Shown here in pieces: positions 1 through 6,286 of a DNA stretch of 6,286 nt (its first letter is position 1; each line of letters starts with the position of its first letter). The DNA is taken from the NCBI GenBank assembly GCA_015657605.1, contig JACDQO010000137.1, positions 1 to 6,286 on the forward strand, in the 5' to 3' direction. A program made the position numbers and the translations under genes. This DNA is from Limnohabitans sp. (GTDB lineage Bacteria > Pseudomonadota > Gammaproteobacteria > Burkholderiales > Burkholderiaceae_C). The notes under the pieces are model-generated. The model had not been told where the DNA came from and made no database searches. It worked only from the letters and a program-made list of their open reading frames with translations.

Positions 1-1067
1 GCCATGGACGCGCTGGCGAATCACCACGGCCTGCCCTGGCAGGTGCTGGACAACTTTTTGTACCCCGGGCACAGTGCCCACCGCATGCACGCCGTGCCCG
101 AAAAAACCGGTGCGGGTCTCATGAGCCGACTGCAAGCGGCAGCCGACGCCGCAGGCGTGGCGGTGCTCACGCATGCGCAAGTCACCGAGCTGTGGGCCGA
201 CGAGACGCAGCGCATCCACGGTGTGGGTTTTGTCAGGCCCGATGGTCAGACCGAGCGCGTCCGATGTGATGCGGTGATCTTGGCCTGCAACGGTTTTGGT
301 GGGGCCACGGCCATGGTGAAAAGATGCTGCCCGAGATGGCCGAAGCCACTTATGCGGGCCATGTGGGCAACGACGGCAGTGCGATCGCTTGGGGCCAACA
401 ACTGGGCGCACGCTTGGCCGACTTAGGCGCTTACCAAGGCCACGGCTCCTGGGCTGTGCCGCAAGGCGCTTTGATTTCGTGGGCGCTGATGGTGGAAGGC
501 GGCGTGCAAATCAACGACCAAGGCCAGCGCTTTCATGATGAAACCCAGGGCTATTCCGAAGCGGCGGTGCATGTGCTGGCCCAACCCGGAGGTGTGGCCT
601 GGAATGTGTTTGACGATGCGCTGCTGGCCTTTGCGCAAGATTTTCCGGACTTTGTGGCGGCGCAAGATGCGGGCGCAGTGCAGCACGCGGGCGATTCGGT
701 GGCACTGGCGCAACTCATCGGCTGCCCGCCAGACGCTTTGCAAGCCACCTTGAGCATGGTGCAGCCCGGCACCGATCCAGCCACAGGCCGCGCCTTCAAA
801 CGCCCCTTGCAAGCGCCTTTCCATGCCATCAAGGTCACCGGTGCTTTGTTCCACACCCAGGGCGGTTTGGACATCGACGCGCGCACCCGTGTGCTGCGCC
901 AAGACGGCACGCCTTTGCCCAATGTGCTGGCCGCTGGCGGTGCAGCACGGGGCGTGTCGGGCCAAGAAGTCTGGGGTTATTTGTCGGGCAATGGTTTGCT
1001 CAGCGCCATTGCGGGCGGCCACATTGCAGCGCATACCGCACAACAACTTTTGAAAGACACGCCATGA
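1..1067 (+). CDS. FAD-dependent dehydrogenase, fumarate reductase/succinate dehydrogenase flavoprotein-like (5'-truncated, one frameshift)
   Basis: This is the C-terminal two thirds or so of a flavoprotein of the FAD_binding_2 type, the family of fumarate reductase, tricarballylate dehydrogenase and 3-ketosteroid dehydrogenase. These enzymes oxidise or reduce a C-C bond next to a carboxyl or keto group using FAD. The gene is open at the left edge, so the N-terminal FAD-binding GxGxxG region lies outside the window. Visible marks are the segment ACNGFGG (nt 283-303), which closes the FAD domain, a substrate/cap region with RFHDETQGYSE, and the C-terminal FAD-contacting part from NVLAAGG (nt 921) to AGG (nt 1011-1019). 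The frame changes near nt 316-322: before it the protein reads ...ATAMV, after it EKMLPEMAEATYAGHVGN. One missing base in the GTGAAAAG stretch restores one continuous protein. The stop overlaps the next start (ATGA), so the two genes are probably co-translated. The substrate is unknown; the family call is firm, a TcuA-like role is only possible. Confidence 0.85.
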
Positions 1068-1951
1068 GCCAGCTCACCACTTTGGCCCAGCGCCTGCAAC
1101 AAGACCAGGCCTTGCTCGCCCCCGGTGTGTACGACGCGCTCACCGCGCTGGTCGCGCAGCAGGCCGGTTTTGAAGCCGTGTACCTGTCGGGGGCATCGAT
1201 TGCTTACACACGCCTCGGCCGCTCTGACATTGGCCTGACGACGGCCACCGAAGTGGCGCAGACCCTGGCCCACATCACCGACCGGGTGAACATTCCCGTG
1301 ATCGTGGACGCCGACACCGGCTTTGGCAATGCGCTCAACACCCAACGCACGGTGCGCGACTTTGAGCGTGCCGGGGCCGCGATGATCCAGATCGAAGACC
1401 AGACATTCCCCAAACGCTGCGGCCATTTGGACGGCAAGGGTGTGGTGCCGGTGGCCGAGATGCAGGGCAAGCTGCGTGCGGCCTTGGATGCTCGCCAGGA
1501 CAACAACACGCTGATCCTGGCGCGCACCGATGCAGTCGCCGTGGAAGGCCTGGACGCCGCATTGGAGCGGGCCGAGCGCTATCTGGAGTGCGGCGTCGAT
1601 GCCTTGTTCATCGAAGCCCTGCGCTCGGACGAGCAGATGAACCGCGCCTGCGCCCAGTTTGCCAAGCGTGTGCCGCTGCTGGCCAACATGGTCGAGGGCG
1701 GCAAGACGCCGGTGCAAAGTGCGGCCGAGCTGGGTGCGCGGGGCTTCAAGATCGTGATTTTTCCGGGCGGCACCGCGCGTGCGGTGCTGCACACGCTACA
1801 AGGCTATTACGCCAGCTTGCACACGCACCAGACCACGCGGCCTTGGCAAGAAAAGATGCTTGATTTTGATGGCCTGAACGCGGTCATTGAAACACCGCAA
1901 CTGCTGGCGCTGGGGCAAAGTTTCGAGCAGGGTCCCCCCAGCTTGAAGTGA
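1064..1951 (+). CDS. Isocitrate lyase/PEP mutase superfamily lyase (methylisocitrate lyase- or dimethylmalate lyase-like)
   Basis: An intact 295-residue TIM-barrel protein of the isocitrate lyase/phosphoenolpyruvate mutase superfamily. Members cleave or form C-C or C-P bonds of 2-oxo or 2-hydroxy acids with Mg2+. Visible landmarks are SGAS (residues 42-45), the metal-binding DADTGFGN (82-89), EDQTFPKRCGHL (111-122), which contains the KRCGHL lyase signature with candidate catalytic Cys119, ARTDA (153-157) and NMVEGGKTP (208-216). The KRCGH loop is characteristic of lyases (isocitrate, 2-methylisocitrate, 2,3-dimethylmalate) and argues against a PEP mutase or the oxaloacetate decarboxylase branch. 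The length of about 295 fits methylisocitrate/dimethylmalate lyase, not the longer isocitrate lyase. The start at 1064 is fixed by the ATGA overlap with the flavoprotein stop. No methylcitrate synthase or 2-methylcitrate dehydratase gene lies nearby, so PrpB identity is not supported and the true substrate is open. Confidence 0.9.
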   Translation: MSQLTTLAQRLQQDQALLAPGVYDALTALVAQQAGFEAVYLSGASIAYTRLGRSDIGLTTATEVAQTLAHITDRVNIPVIVDADTGFGNALNTQRTVRDFERAGAAMIQIEDQTFPKRCGHLDGKGVVPVAEMQGKLRAALDARQDNNTLILARTDAVAVEGLDAALERAERYLECGVDALFIEALRSDEQMNRACAQFAKRVPLLANMVEGGKTPVQSAAELGARGFKIVIFPGGTARAVLHTLQGYYASLHTHQTTRPWQEKMLDFDGLNAVIETPQLLALGQSFEQGPPSLK

Positions 1952-1969
1952 CCGGCACGCATGCCAGCA

Positions 1970-2677
1970 TCAAAGGGTTGGCGGACACCAACCCATTTCA
2001 AGCCAATGCGCGTAGCCCGGTTTGAAGTGCCATGCGGTGTACTGCACGGGTGTGCCCTGTGGCAGGACCTGCTCGGTCAAGTGGTCGAGCCAAGGGCTCA
2101 CAGCCCCTGTGCTGCGCAGCCAATCTTGGCCTTGGCTGGATTCCATGGCCCATCCTGCAAGAGCGGCTTTGGGCTTTGGCCAAGGGTGGTCAGGCAACCG
2201 GGGGCCTGACATGCGGTCATGCAAACTGCCCCAGGCCACGCCCTTCATCTGGTGTTGGATTTGGCCCAATCGGCGGGTTGTTTCTTGCAAAGGCAAGCCC
2301 GTGAAGCGCAATTGCCCCAGCACATTGTCAAACCAGAAAAAAGCGCCAGGCATGCGGCGCACCAGTTCGGGCAAGAGGGCCAAACCGTCGCCGGTGTGCA
2401 GGTGCAATGCTTTGCCTTGGCGTTTCAGGTGCCGGCCGTGTCGCGCATAAAAAAGAGGTTGAGCCCAAGGGTCGATGTCCCAGGCGTGGATCTCTTCAAA
2501 TTGCGCCAGCCAAGCCGTGGGCAACATCCAACCGGCACTGGCACCGATCAGCACCAATGGTTGGCGGGGCATCGCTTGCGCCATCAGCCAATCGGCGATC
2601 TGCGAAGAGGCAGGGGCCCAGCGCTCTTGAGACCGCCACGCCCGCACATGCCAATGCCATCCGCCCGTTAAATTCAT
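1970..2677 (-). CDS. Tryptophan-rich, SAM-methyltransferase-like protein of unknown function
   Basis: An intact 235-residue cytoplasmic-looking protein with no signal peptide or membrane segment. I do not recognise a named family. The order of motifs resembles a class I Rossmann methyltransferase: a hydrophobic strand with a small-residue loop (LVLIGASAGW, 41-50), a second strand ending in acidic residues (IHAWDIDP, 63-70), a TGDGL turn (95-99), and a fourth strand with acid and asparagine (FFWFDNVLGQL, 113-123). This is fold-level inference from motif spacing, not proof of catalysis. Tryptophan is very frequent: 18 of 235 residues, spread along the whole chain. The gene starts 9 bases after the stop of the upstream leftward glutathione S-transferase gene, so the two are probably one transcript. 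No clear Shine-Dalgarno precedes the ATG, suggesting translation coupled to the upstream gene or a later start (Met32 or Met36, which would still keep the motifs). It converges on the lyase gene with an 18-bp gap. Confidence 0.75.
   Translation of the reverse strand: MNLTGGWHWHVRAWRSQERWAPASSQIADWLMAQAMPRQPLVLIGASAGWMLPTAWLAQFEEIHAWDIDPWAQPLFYARHGRHLKRQGKALHLHTGDGLALLPELVRRMPGAFFWFDNVLGQLRFTGLPLQETTRRLGQIQHQMKGVAWGSLHDRMSGPRLPDHPWPKPKAALAGWAMESSQGQDWLRSTGAVSPWLDHLTEQVLPQGTPVQYTAWHFKPGYAHWLEMGWCPPTL
1975..1994 (+). terminator. Hairpin at the convergent gene junction, possible terminator
   Basis: A perfect 7-bp inverted repeat, GGGTTGG (1975-1981) and CCAACCC (1988-1994), encloses a 6-base loop. 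It is followed by ATTT on the plus strand, and AAA precedes it, so the minus strand reads CCAACCC then TTTG. It begins 23 bases after the lyase stop and lies within the last codons of the converging leftward gene, just before that gene's stop at 1970-1972. The position suits termination of the rightward transcript, but the T-run is too short for a strong intrinsic terminator. Confidence 0.35.
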
Positions 2678-2686
2678 GCAAGCATT

Positions 2687-3386
2687 TTATGAATGGTTCA
2701 AACGTTCATTTTGCGGAAACATGAACTTTTTGGCCTCGGCGTCCATCTCGGTCTTGAAGGTGTATTTCGCCTTGAAAGCTTCAGCCCGTTGCGCTGCGGG
2801 TCGTGCATTGACCGCATCGAGCAGGCGTTTGATGTGGGGGGTATTGGGTCCAGGTGGCATCGCCTGTGCCCAACACATAGGGCAGCAGGCGCGCCCAACC
2901 CCACAGGGCCATGTCGACAATGCTGTAGTGCTCGCCCAGCATGTAGGTGTGCTGGCTCAGGTGTTTTTCCAGCACGGTCCAGTGGCGGTGGGCTTCAAAG
3001 TCGTAGCGGTTCAGCGCATAGGCTTTGGGTTCGGGTGCCGCATGGCGAAAGTGCACCGATTGGCCCGAAAAAGGTCCGATGCCACTGGCGATGAACATCA
3101 ACCAAGACAGGGCTGCGCCGCGTTCTTTGGCTTGGGTCACGCTGGGTATGAACTTTTGTTCGCGATCGGCCAAGTACAACAAGATGGCGTTGCTGTCGAA
3201 CACGGTGGTGTCGCCATCGGTGATGGCGGGCACCTTGGCATTGGGGTTGACCGCCAAGAAATCGGGCGCAAACTGTTCGCCTTTGCGCGTGTCGACCGGA
3301 ACGGCTTCAAAAGCCAGCCCCAGCTCTTCCAGCAACAAAGCGATCTTCATGGGGTTGGGCGCAGCATTAAAGAAAAATTTCAACAT
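2687..3386 (-). CDS. Glutathione S-transferase, YfcG/Ure2-like (one frameshift)
   Basis: A soluble glutathione S-transferase of 232 residues once the frame is repaired, a normal length for the family. The N-terminal thioredoxin fold is clear: FFFNAAPNPMKIALLLEELG (residues 5-23 or so), the glutathione-binding NPNAKVPAI with its cis-proline loop (47-55), and DSNAILLYLAD (64-74), equivalent to the usual ESxAI. The C-terminal helical domain carries the SIVDMALWGW element (155-164). The NAAPNPMK segment resembles YfcG/nu-class enzymes, which act as disulfide-bond reductases or peroxidases, so a detoxification or thiol-repair role is likely; the substrate is unknown. After ...WTQYP the observed frame runs into unrelated sequence, while the next frame gives HIKRLLDAVNARPAAQR through to FPQNERLNHS. 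Reading the G6 run (2836-2841 on the plus strand) as five bases restores the protein. I chose ATG at 3386 (MLKFFF) over an in-frame TTG at 3401, since family members start at this point. It is the first gene of the leftward pair. Confidence 0.88.
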
Positions 3387-3535
3387 ATTGGATCCGTTCA
3401 AAAATGAAAATTGTCCTGCAGCTCAGTGTCGCCGAATCCACTGGCATGTGCACAGCTGCACCAGTCATTTGGGCGACTGTTGCAGGTGGGGCTTGTTGTT
3501 AACGTCTTCCTTTTGTCAACCCTTCACCCATCCCC
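3387..3535. promoter_or_regulatory. Divergent intergenic region, probable back-to-back promoters
   Basis: These 149 bases separate the leftward glutathione S-transferase gene from the rightward CMD-family gene, so promoters for both units should lie here. I see no convincing sigma-70 pair in either direction. The most structured part is 3440-3465: ACTGG (3440-3444) and CCAGT (3461-3465) flank GTGCA (3448-3452) and TGCAC (3457-3461), which form their own inverted repeat. The two repeats have different centres, so they are not one clean operator. Regulator binding here is possible but unproven. There is no tRNA or recognisable riboswitch. Confidence 0.4.
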
Positions 3536-4126
3536 ATGACCGAGAGACTTTCGCAAATCCGTTACGAGGACTTGGCGGCCGATGTTCGGCCCTTGGCCGA
3601 TGACATCCTCAAAGTGTCCAGTGCCGCTTTAGGGGGGCCTTACAACGCCTTGTTGCGCAGCCCCGACATGGCCCGGCGTGCTTTTGATTTTCTGGACTAT
3701 CTGCGTTTTCGCACCTCGGTGAACAAGCGCTTGAACGAATTCGCCATCTTGATCCAGGCGCGCATCTCCAATGCCCAATTTGAATGGTGGGCGCATGAGC
3801 GCATCGCACGCAAGGCGGGATTGTCTGATGCGGTCATGCGCGACTTGCAGCAATGCCAGCGCCCCACCAGCATGCAAGCCGACGAACGATTGGTCTACGA
3901 CTACTGCGTTCAGTTGTCGCTCAACCACCGCGTGCCAGATGCTTTGTGGCAAGAGGCCGTCGCGGCCATGGGCGAACAAGCCGTGGTCGATCTCACCGTC
4001 TTGTCCGGTACTTATGTCATGGTCTCCATGCTGCTGAACGCCACCCAAGTGGGCATTCCTGACGGGGGCGAGCTCCCTTTGCAGGTGATGGACCCTCAAG
4101 ACATCCGCCAGCGTTTGCTGGCCTGA
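3536..4126 (+). CDS. Carboxymuconolactone decarboxylase (CMD) family protein, no CxxC
   Basis: An intact 196-residue all-helical protein of the carboxymuconolactone decarboxylase/AhpD-like family. The family includes protocatechuate-pathway decarboxylases (PcaC) and peroxidase-like proteins with a CxxC pair. Family marks are LGGPYNALLRSPDMARRA (about 32-49), the hydrophobic NEFAILIQAR helix (67-76) with its conserved glutamate, and FEWWAHERIARKAG (82-95), where Glu83, the tryptophans and His87 occupy the usual active-site region. No CxxC is present (only isolated Cys107 and Cys124), so a thiol peroxidase role is unlikely. It is longer than PcaC (about 130 residues), and proteins of this longer type are usually annotated only as CMD family, so calling it PcaC is not justified. 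The upstream sequence has no good Shine-Dalgarno, but the ATG matches where the family homology begins. It is first in a rightward series with a Bug binding protein 32 bp downstream, which suggests acid catabolism. Confidence 0.85.
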   Translation: MTERLSQIRYEDLAADVRPLADDILKVSSAALGGPYNALLRSPDMARRAFDFLDYLRFRTSVNKRLNEFAILIQARISNAQFEWWAHERIARKAGLSDAVMRDLQQCQRPTSMQADERLVYDYCVQLSLNHRVPDALWQEAVAAMGEQAVVDLTVLSGTYVMVSMLLNATQVGIPDGGELPLQVMDPQDIRQRLLA

Positions 4127-4146
4127 TTCGTTTTTTCACAATCTTC

Positions 4147-4152
4147 AAGGAG
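4147..4152 (+). promoter_or_regulatory. Strong Shine-Dalgarno AAGGAG for the Bug-type binding protein
   Basis: AAGGAG lies 6 bases before the ATG at 4159, an ideal distance. It fixes the start, which also gives a complete signal peptide. It is much stronger than the site of the preceding gene, in line with a periplasmic binding protein made in excess over its enzymes. Confidence 0.8.
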
Positions 4153-4158
4153 ACCGCC

Positions 4159-5134
4159 ATGACATTCCGTTTTGTTCGCAGCGCATTGGCCCTGATGTTG
4201 GCCGCCACGGCCATGCATGCATCGGCACAAGACTTTCCCAATCGTGCCATCACCATGGTCATGCCTTATGCCGCAGGAGGACCGGGTGACACCATCACCC
4301 GCGTGTTTGCCGGTGCCATGCAAAAGCACTTGGGCCAGCAGATCGTGGTGGACAACACCGCTGGAGCCTCTGGCTCCATTGGCACGGCCAAAGTGGCGCG
4401 GGCCAGACCTGATGGCTACACCTTGCTGATGATCCACGTGAGCCATGCCACCAACGTGGCCATGTACAAAGGCTTGTCCTACCATCGGTTGACGACTTTG
4501 AGCCGATTGGCCGCGCCACCAGCGGCCCCATGGTCATCGTCACCCGCAATGATTTCCGGCGCGCAATTTGAACGAATTTGTGGCCTATGTGAAAGCCAAC
4601 GGACCCAAAGTCAGCCTGGCGCATGCGGGTGTGGGCTCCGCCTCGCACTTGTGCGGCCTCATGATGATGAACGCCTTGAACGTCAAGCTCAATGAAATTC
4701 CCTACAAGGGCACTGGGCCTGCTCTGACCGACCTGATGGGTGGCCAGGTGGACATTTTGTGCGACCAAACTTCGGGCACAGTGCCCTCGGTCAAGGGCGG
4801 CAAGATCAAGGCCTATGCCTCTGCGGGCAAAGCACGCTTGCCCCAGCTGCCTGAGGTGCCCGCCATCACCGATGCCGGTGTGGAGGGTTTTGACATCAAC
4901 ATCTCGTTTGGCCTGTACGCCCCCAAGGGCACACCCAAGCCGGTGCTCGACCAGTTGACCTCCGCGCTGCAAAAGTCGGTGACCGATCCTGAGGTGCGTC
5001 AGCGCCTGGAGGCCATGGGCATTTCGGCCGTGTCGGTTGACCAAGCGCGTCCTGAAGCTTTGCGCAACCACCTCAAAAACGAGATCGATACCCTGGGCGG
5101 TTTGTTGATCAAGGCCGGCGTCAAAGCGAATTGA
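4159..5134 (+). CDS. Bug-family tripartite tricarboxylate transporter (TTT) substrate-binding protein (two frameshifts)
   Basis: A periplasmic solute-binding protein of the Bug/TctC family, about 325 residues when repaired, the usual length. Such proteins capture carboxylates, amino acids or aromatic acids and pass them to a TctAB-type permease, though many in Burkholderiales are orphans without one. A Sec signal peptide is clear (basic start, hydrophobic ALALMLAATAM, cleavage after Ala-Ser-Ala, residues 21-23). There is no lipobox cysteine. The mature protein begins QDFPNRAITMVMPYAAGGPGD, the family's first ligand loop, followed by VVDNTAGASGSIGT. Two frame changes lie close together. The first is near 4486, where CAT-CGG-TTG should read H-P-V-D-D-F-E-P. 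The second is near 4556, where the frame should read D-F-P-A-R-N-L-N-E-F; the middle frame otherwise hits TGA soon after. One missing C at each place joins the three pieces. The C-terminal half (AHAGVGSASH, IPYKGTGPALTDLMGGQVD, YAPKGTPKPV) is intact. No TctA/TctB gene is in the window. Confidence 0.9.
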
Positions 5135-5157
5135 CAGCCCCGTTGCGCAGGGGCCTG
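5135..5157 (+). terminator. GC hairpin after the Bug gene, weak attenuator or terminator candidate
   Basis: CAGCCCC (5135-5141) can pair with GGGG (5150-5153) and CTG (5155-5157), with one bulged C and an 8-base loop. It starts right after the stop codon. No T-run follows, so it is not a standard intrinsic terminator. It could stabilise the 3' end of the binding-protein message or reduce read-through into the transporter gene. Short GC hairpins are common by chance in DNA of this composition. Confidence 0.25.
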
Positions 5158-5179
5158 AAGGTCTGCGTCTCGCCTGTTT

Positions 5180-5184
5180 GGGAG
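5180..5184 (+). promoter_or_regulatory. Shine-Dalgarno GGGAG for the MFS transporter
   Basis: GGGAG stands 5 bases before ATG 5190 and 8 bases before a second ATG at 5193. Either could be the start, giving Met-Met-Gln or Met-Gln. The in-frame TTG at 5178 overlaps this site and is therefore an unlikely start. Confidence 0.6.
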
Positions 5185-5189
5185 ATTTC

Positions 5190-6286
5190 ATGATGCAAAG
5201 CTGGTGGCCCTTGCTGCTGACCCTGGTCATCCAGGCCATGGTGGCCATGGCCTTGCTCACCTTGCCGGTGATTGCGCCGGTGGTGGCGCAGACCCTGCAG
5301 GTGTCGCCTGCGCTCGTGGGTTTGTATGTGTCGGTCACTTACGCCGGCGCCATGGTGGCCACTTGATGGGCGGCGCCACCGTGGCCCGGATGGGGGCCAT
5401 CCGGGTCAGCCAATGGGGACTCGTGCTCTGCGCGGTGGGTCTGGCCCTGTGTGCGGTGCCTTGGTTGCCGGCCATGGTCTTGGGCGCCGTGTTCATCGGC
5501 CTGGGGTATGGCCCGATCACCCCGGCCAGCTCGCACCTGTTGGCCCGCACCACGCCCAAAGCGCAAATGTCCTTGGTGTTTTCCATCAAACAAACTGGCG
5601 TGCCTTTGGGCAGCATGTTGGCGGGCGCGATCGTGCCGCCCTTGGCTTTGCTCATCGATTGGCAGCTCAGCATGCTGGTGGTGGCCGCACTGTGCTTGGC
5701 GTGCGCCGTGGTGTCACAGCGCTTGCGGGCCGATTTGGACAGCGACCGGCAAGCTGACCTGCACATTCGGTGGGGCAGTTTGATCGATCCCATTCGCATG
5801 GTGTTGGCGCACCGAGCCTTGCTCACCATGGCCTCTTGCTCGTTCATGTTCTCGATGGTGCAGTTGTCGCTCACCACCTATTTGGTCACCTTTTTGCACG
5901 ACGATTTGTCCTATGGCTTGGTGGCGGCCGGTTTGGCTTTGTCCGTGACCCAGCTGGGTGGCATTGGTGGTCGTGTGGCCTGGGGTTATGTGGCCGACCG
6001 TTGGTTGGGTCCGCGGCGCATGTTGCTGCTCTTGGCCAGCATGATGGCTGTTTGTGCTTTGGCCTCTGCCTTTCTGACCACCGACACGCCGCATGCCGTG
6101 GTGATCGCTATTTTGGTGGGCTTTGGCGCTTCGGCCATTGGCTGGAACGGCGTCTATTTGGCCGAAGTCGCCCGCCGTGCGCCCCCCGGCATGGCCAGCA
6201 TGGCCACAGGCGGCACCTTGGCCTTCACGTTTTGGGCGTGGTGTTGGGGCGCCCATGTTCGGGGCTTTGTCGGGTTTGTTTGGCAC
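5190..6286 (+). CDS. Major facilitator superfamily (MFS) transporter (3'-truncated, three frame breaks)
   Basis: An inner-membrane MFS permease, about 366 residues visible, missing the last part beyond the right edge. Hydrophobic segments alternate with short loops throughout. Loop 2-3 (GGATVARMGAIR) and its counterpart in the second half (GRVAWGYVADRWLGPRRM, nt 5969-6022) match the motif A positions, the latter with the typical Gly...Asp-Arg. The conserved block GYGPITPASSHLLAR...FSIKQTGVPLGSMLAGA (about nt 5507-5626) is shared by a group of proteobacterial MFS proteins of unknown substrate. A charged cytoplasmic loop (nt 5717-5818) divides the two halves. Frame breaks: near 5361-5363 the first frame ends at TGA (5364-5366), and one missing base gives ...GAMVATLMGGATV. 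Near 6230-6233 (T4) and 6246-6249 (G4), one missing base each restores LGVVLGAPMFGALSGLFG at the end. It follows the Bug gene by 55 bp on the same strand; it is not the TctAB partner of that protein. The substrate is unknown. Confidence 0.85.

Noticed and set aside
423..1046. Long open frame on the minus strand opposite the flavoprotein gene
   Set aside because: It is the antisense shadow of a real gene in GC-rich DNA; its translation shows no family features, while the plus strand is clearly homologous to flavoproteins.
977..1792. 271-codon minus-strand frame opposite the lyase gene
   Set aside because: It overlaps almost all of a gene with an intact KRCGHL lyase signature and is low-complexity, rich in His/Arg/Gly as antisense frames usually are.
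2676..3407. 243-codon plus-strand frame opposite the glutathione S-transferase gene
   Set aside because: The minus strand encodes recognisable glutathione S-transferase motifs (VPAI, DSNAILLYLAD) with a family-typical start; the plus frame has none.
3404..3502. Small rightward reading frame of 32 codons (starts MKIVLQLSVAE, ends with two cysteines) in the divergent intergenic region
   Set aside because: It has no properly spaced Shine-Dalgarno and no recognisable family, and lies where promoters are expected; chance is the simplest explanation.
4295..5338. 347-codon minus-strand frame opposite the Bug gene
   Set aside because: It is longer than any single uninterrupted plus-strand piece only because the plus-strand gene has frame breaks. 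The plus strand carries the signal peptide, Shine-Dalgarno and family motifs.
5714..6286. 190-codon minus-strand frame rich in His, Gly and Gln at the right edge
   Set aside because: It is the antisense of hydrophobic MFS membrane segments; the plus frame has MFS motif A and is open from 5363 to about 6230.
1..6286. CRISPR array, tRNA, insertion sequence, attachment site or defence system
   Set aside because: I found no spaced direct repeats, cloverleaf-forming sequence, transposase motifs or terminal inverted repeats, and all seven genes belong to metabolic or transport families or to an unassigned methyltransferase-like protein.

Overview
The window is high-GC and densely coding. Its gene content fits a betaproteobacterium of the order Burkholderiales, probably Comamonadaceae. 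The best clue is a Bug-type periplasmic binding protein, a family greatly expanded in that order, beside small catabolic enzymes typical of these genomes. This is inference from gene families; there is no rRNA or other marker gene here.

Layout, left to right. (1) A rightward pair: the 3' part of a fumarate-reductase-like FAD dehydrogenase (1-1067), overlapping by ATGA an isocitrate lyase/PEP mutase superfamily lyase with an intact KRCGHL signature (1064-1951). (2) A leftward pair, read right to left: a glutathione S-transferase (3386-2687), then a tryptophan-rich, methyltransferase-like protein of unknown role (2677-1970). It converges on the lyase gene with a hairpin at the junction. (3) A divergent intergenic region of about 150 bp (3387-3535). 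(4) A rightward series: a carboxymuconolactone decarboxylase-family protein without CxxC (3536-4126), a Bug-type solute-binding protein (4159-5134), and an MFS transporter running off the right edge (5190-6286).

Together these look like an accessory catabolic neighbourhood for organic or aromatic acids: substrate capture (Bug protein), membrane transport (MFS), and small-molecule oxidation and C-C cleavage (flavoprotein, lyase). The substrate cannot be read from the sequence. The dehydrogenase-lyase pair would suit an alkyl- or carboxy-substituted succinate/malate route, but the hydratase such a route needs is not in the window.

The most notable structural fact is that four of the seven genes (FAD dehydrogenase, GST, Bug protein, MFS) are broken by single-base indels, seven in all, mostly at short homopolymers. 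In each case the protein family continues cleanly in the next frame. The simplest reading is sequencing or assembly error in a draft or metagenomic contig, not gene decay. I see no mobile element, CRISPR array, RNA gene or convincing new system.
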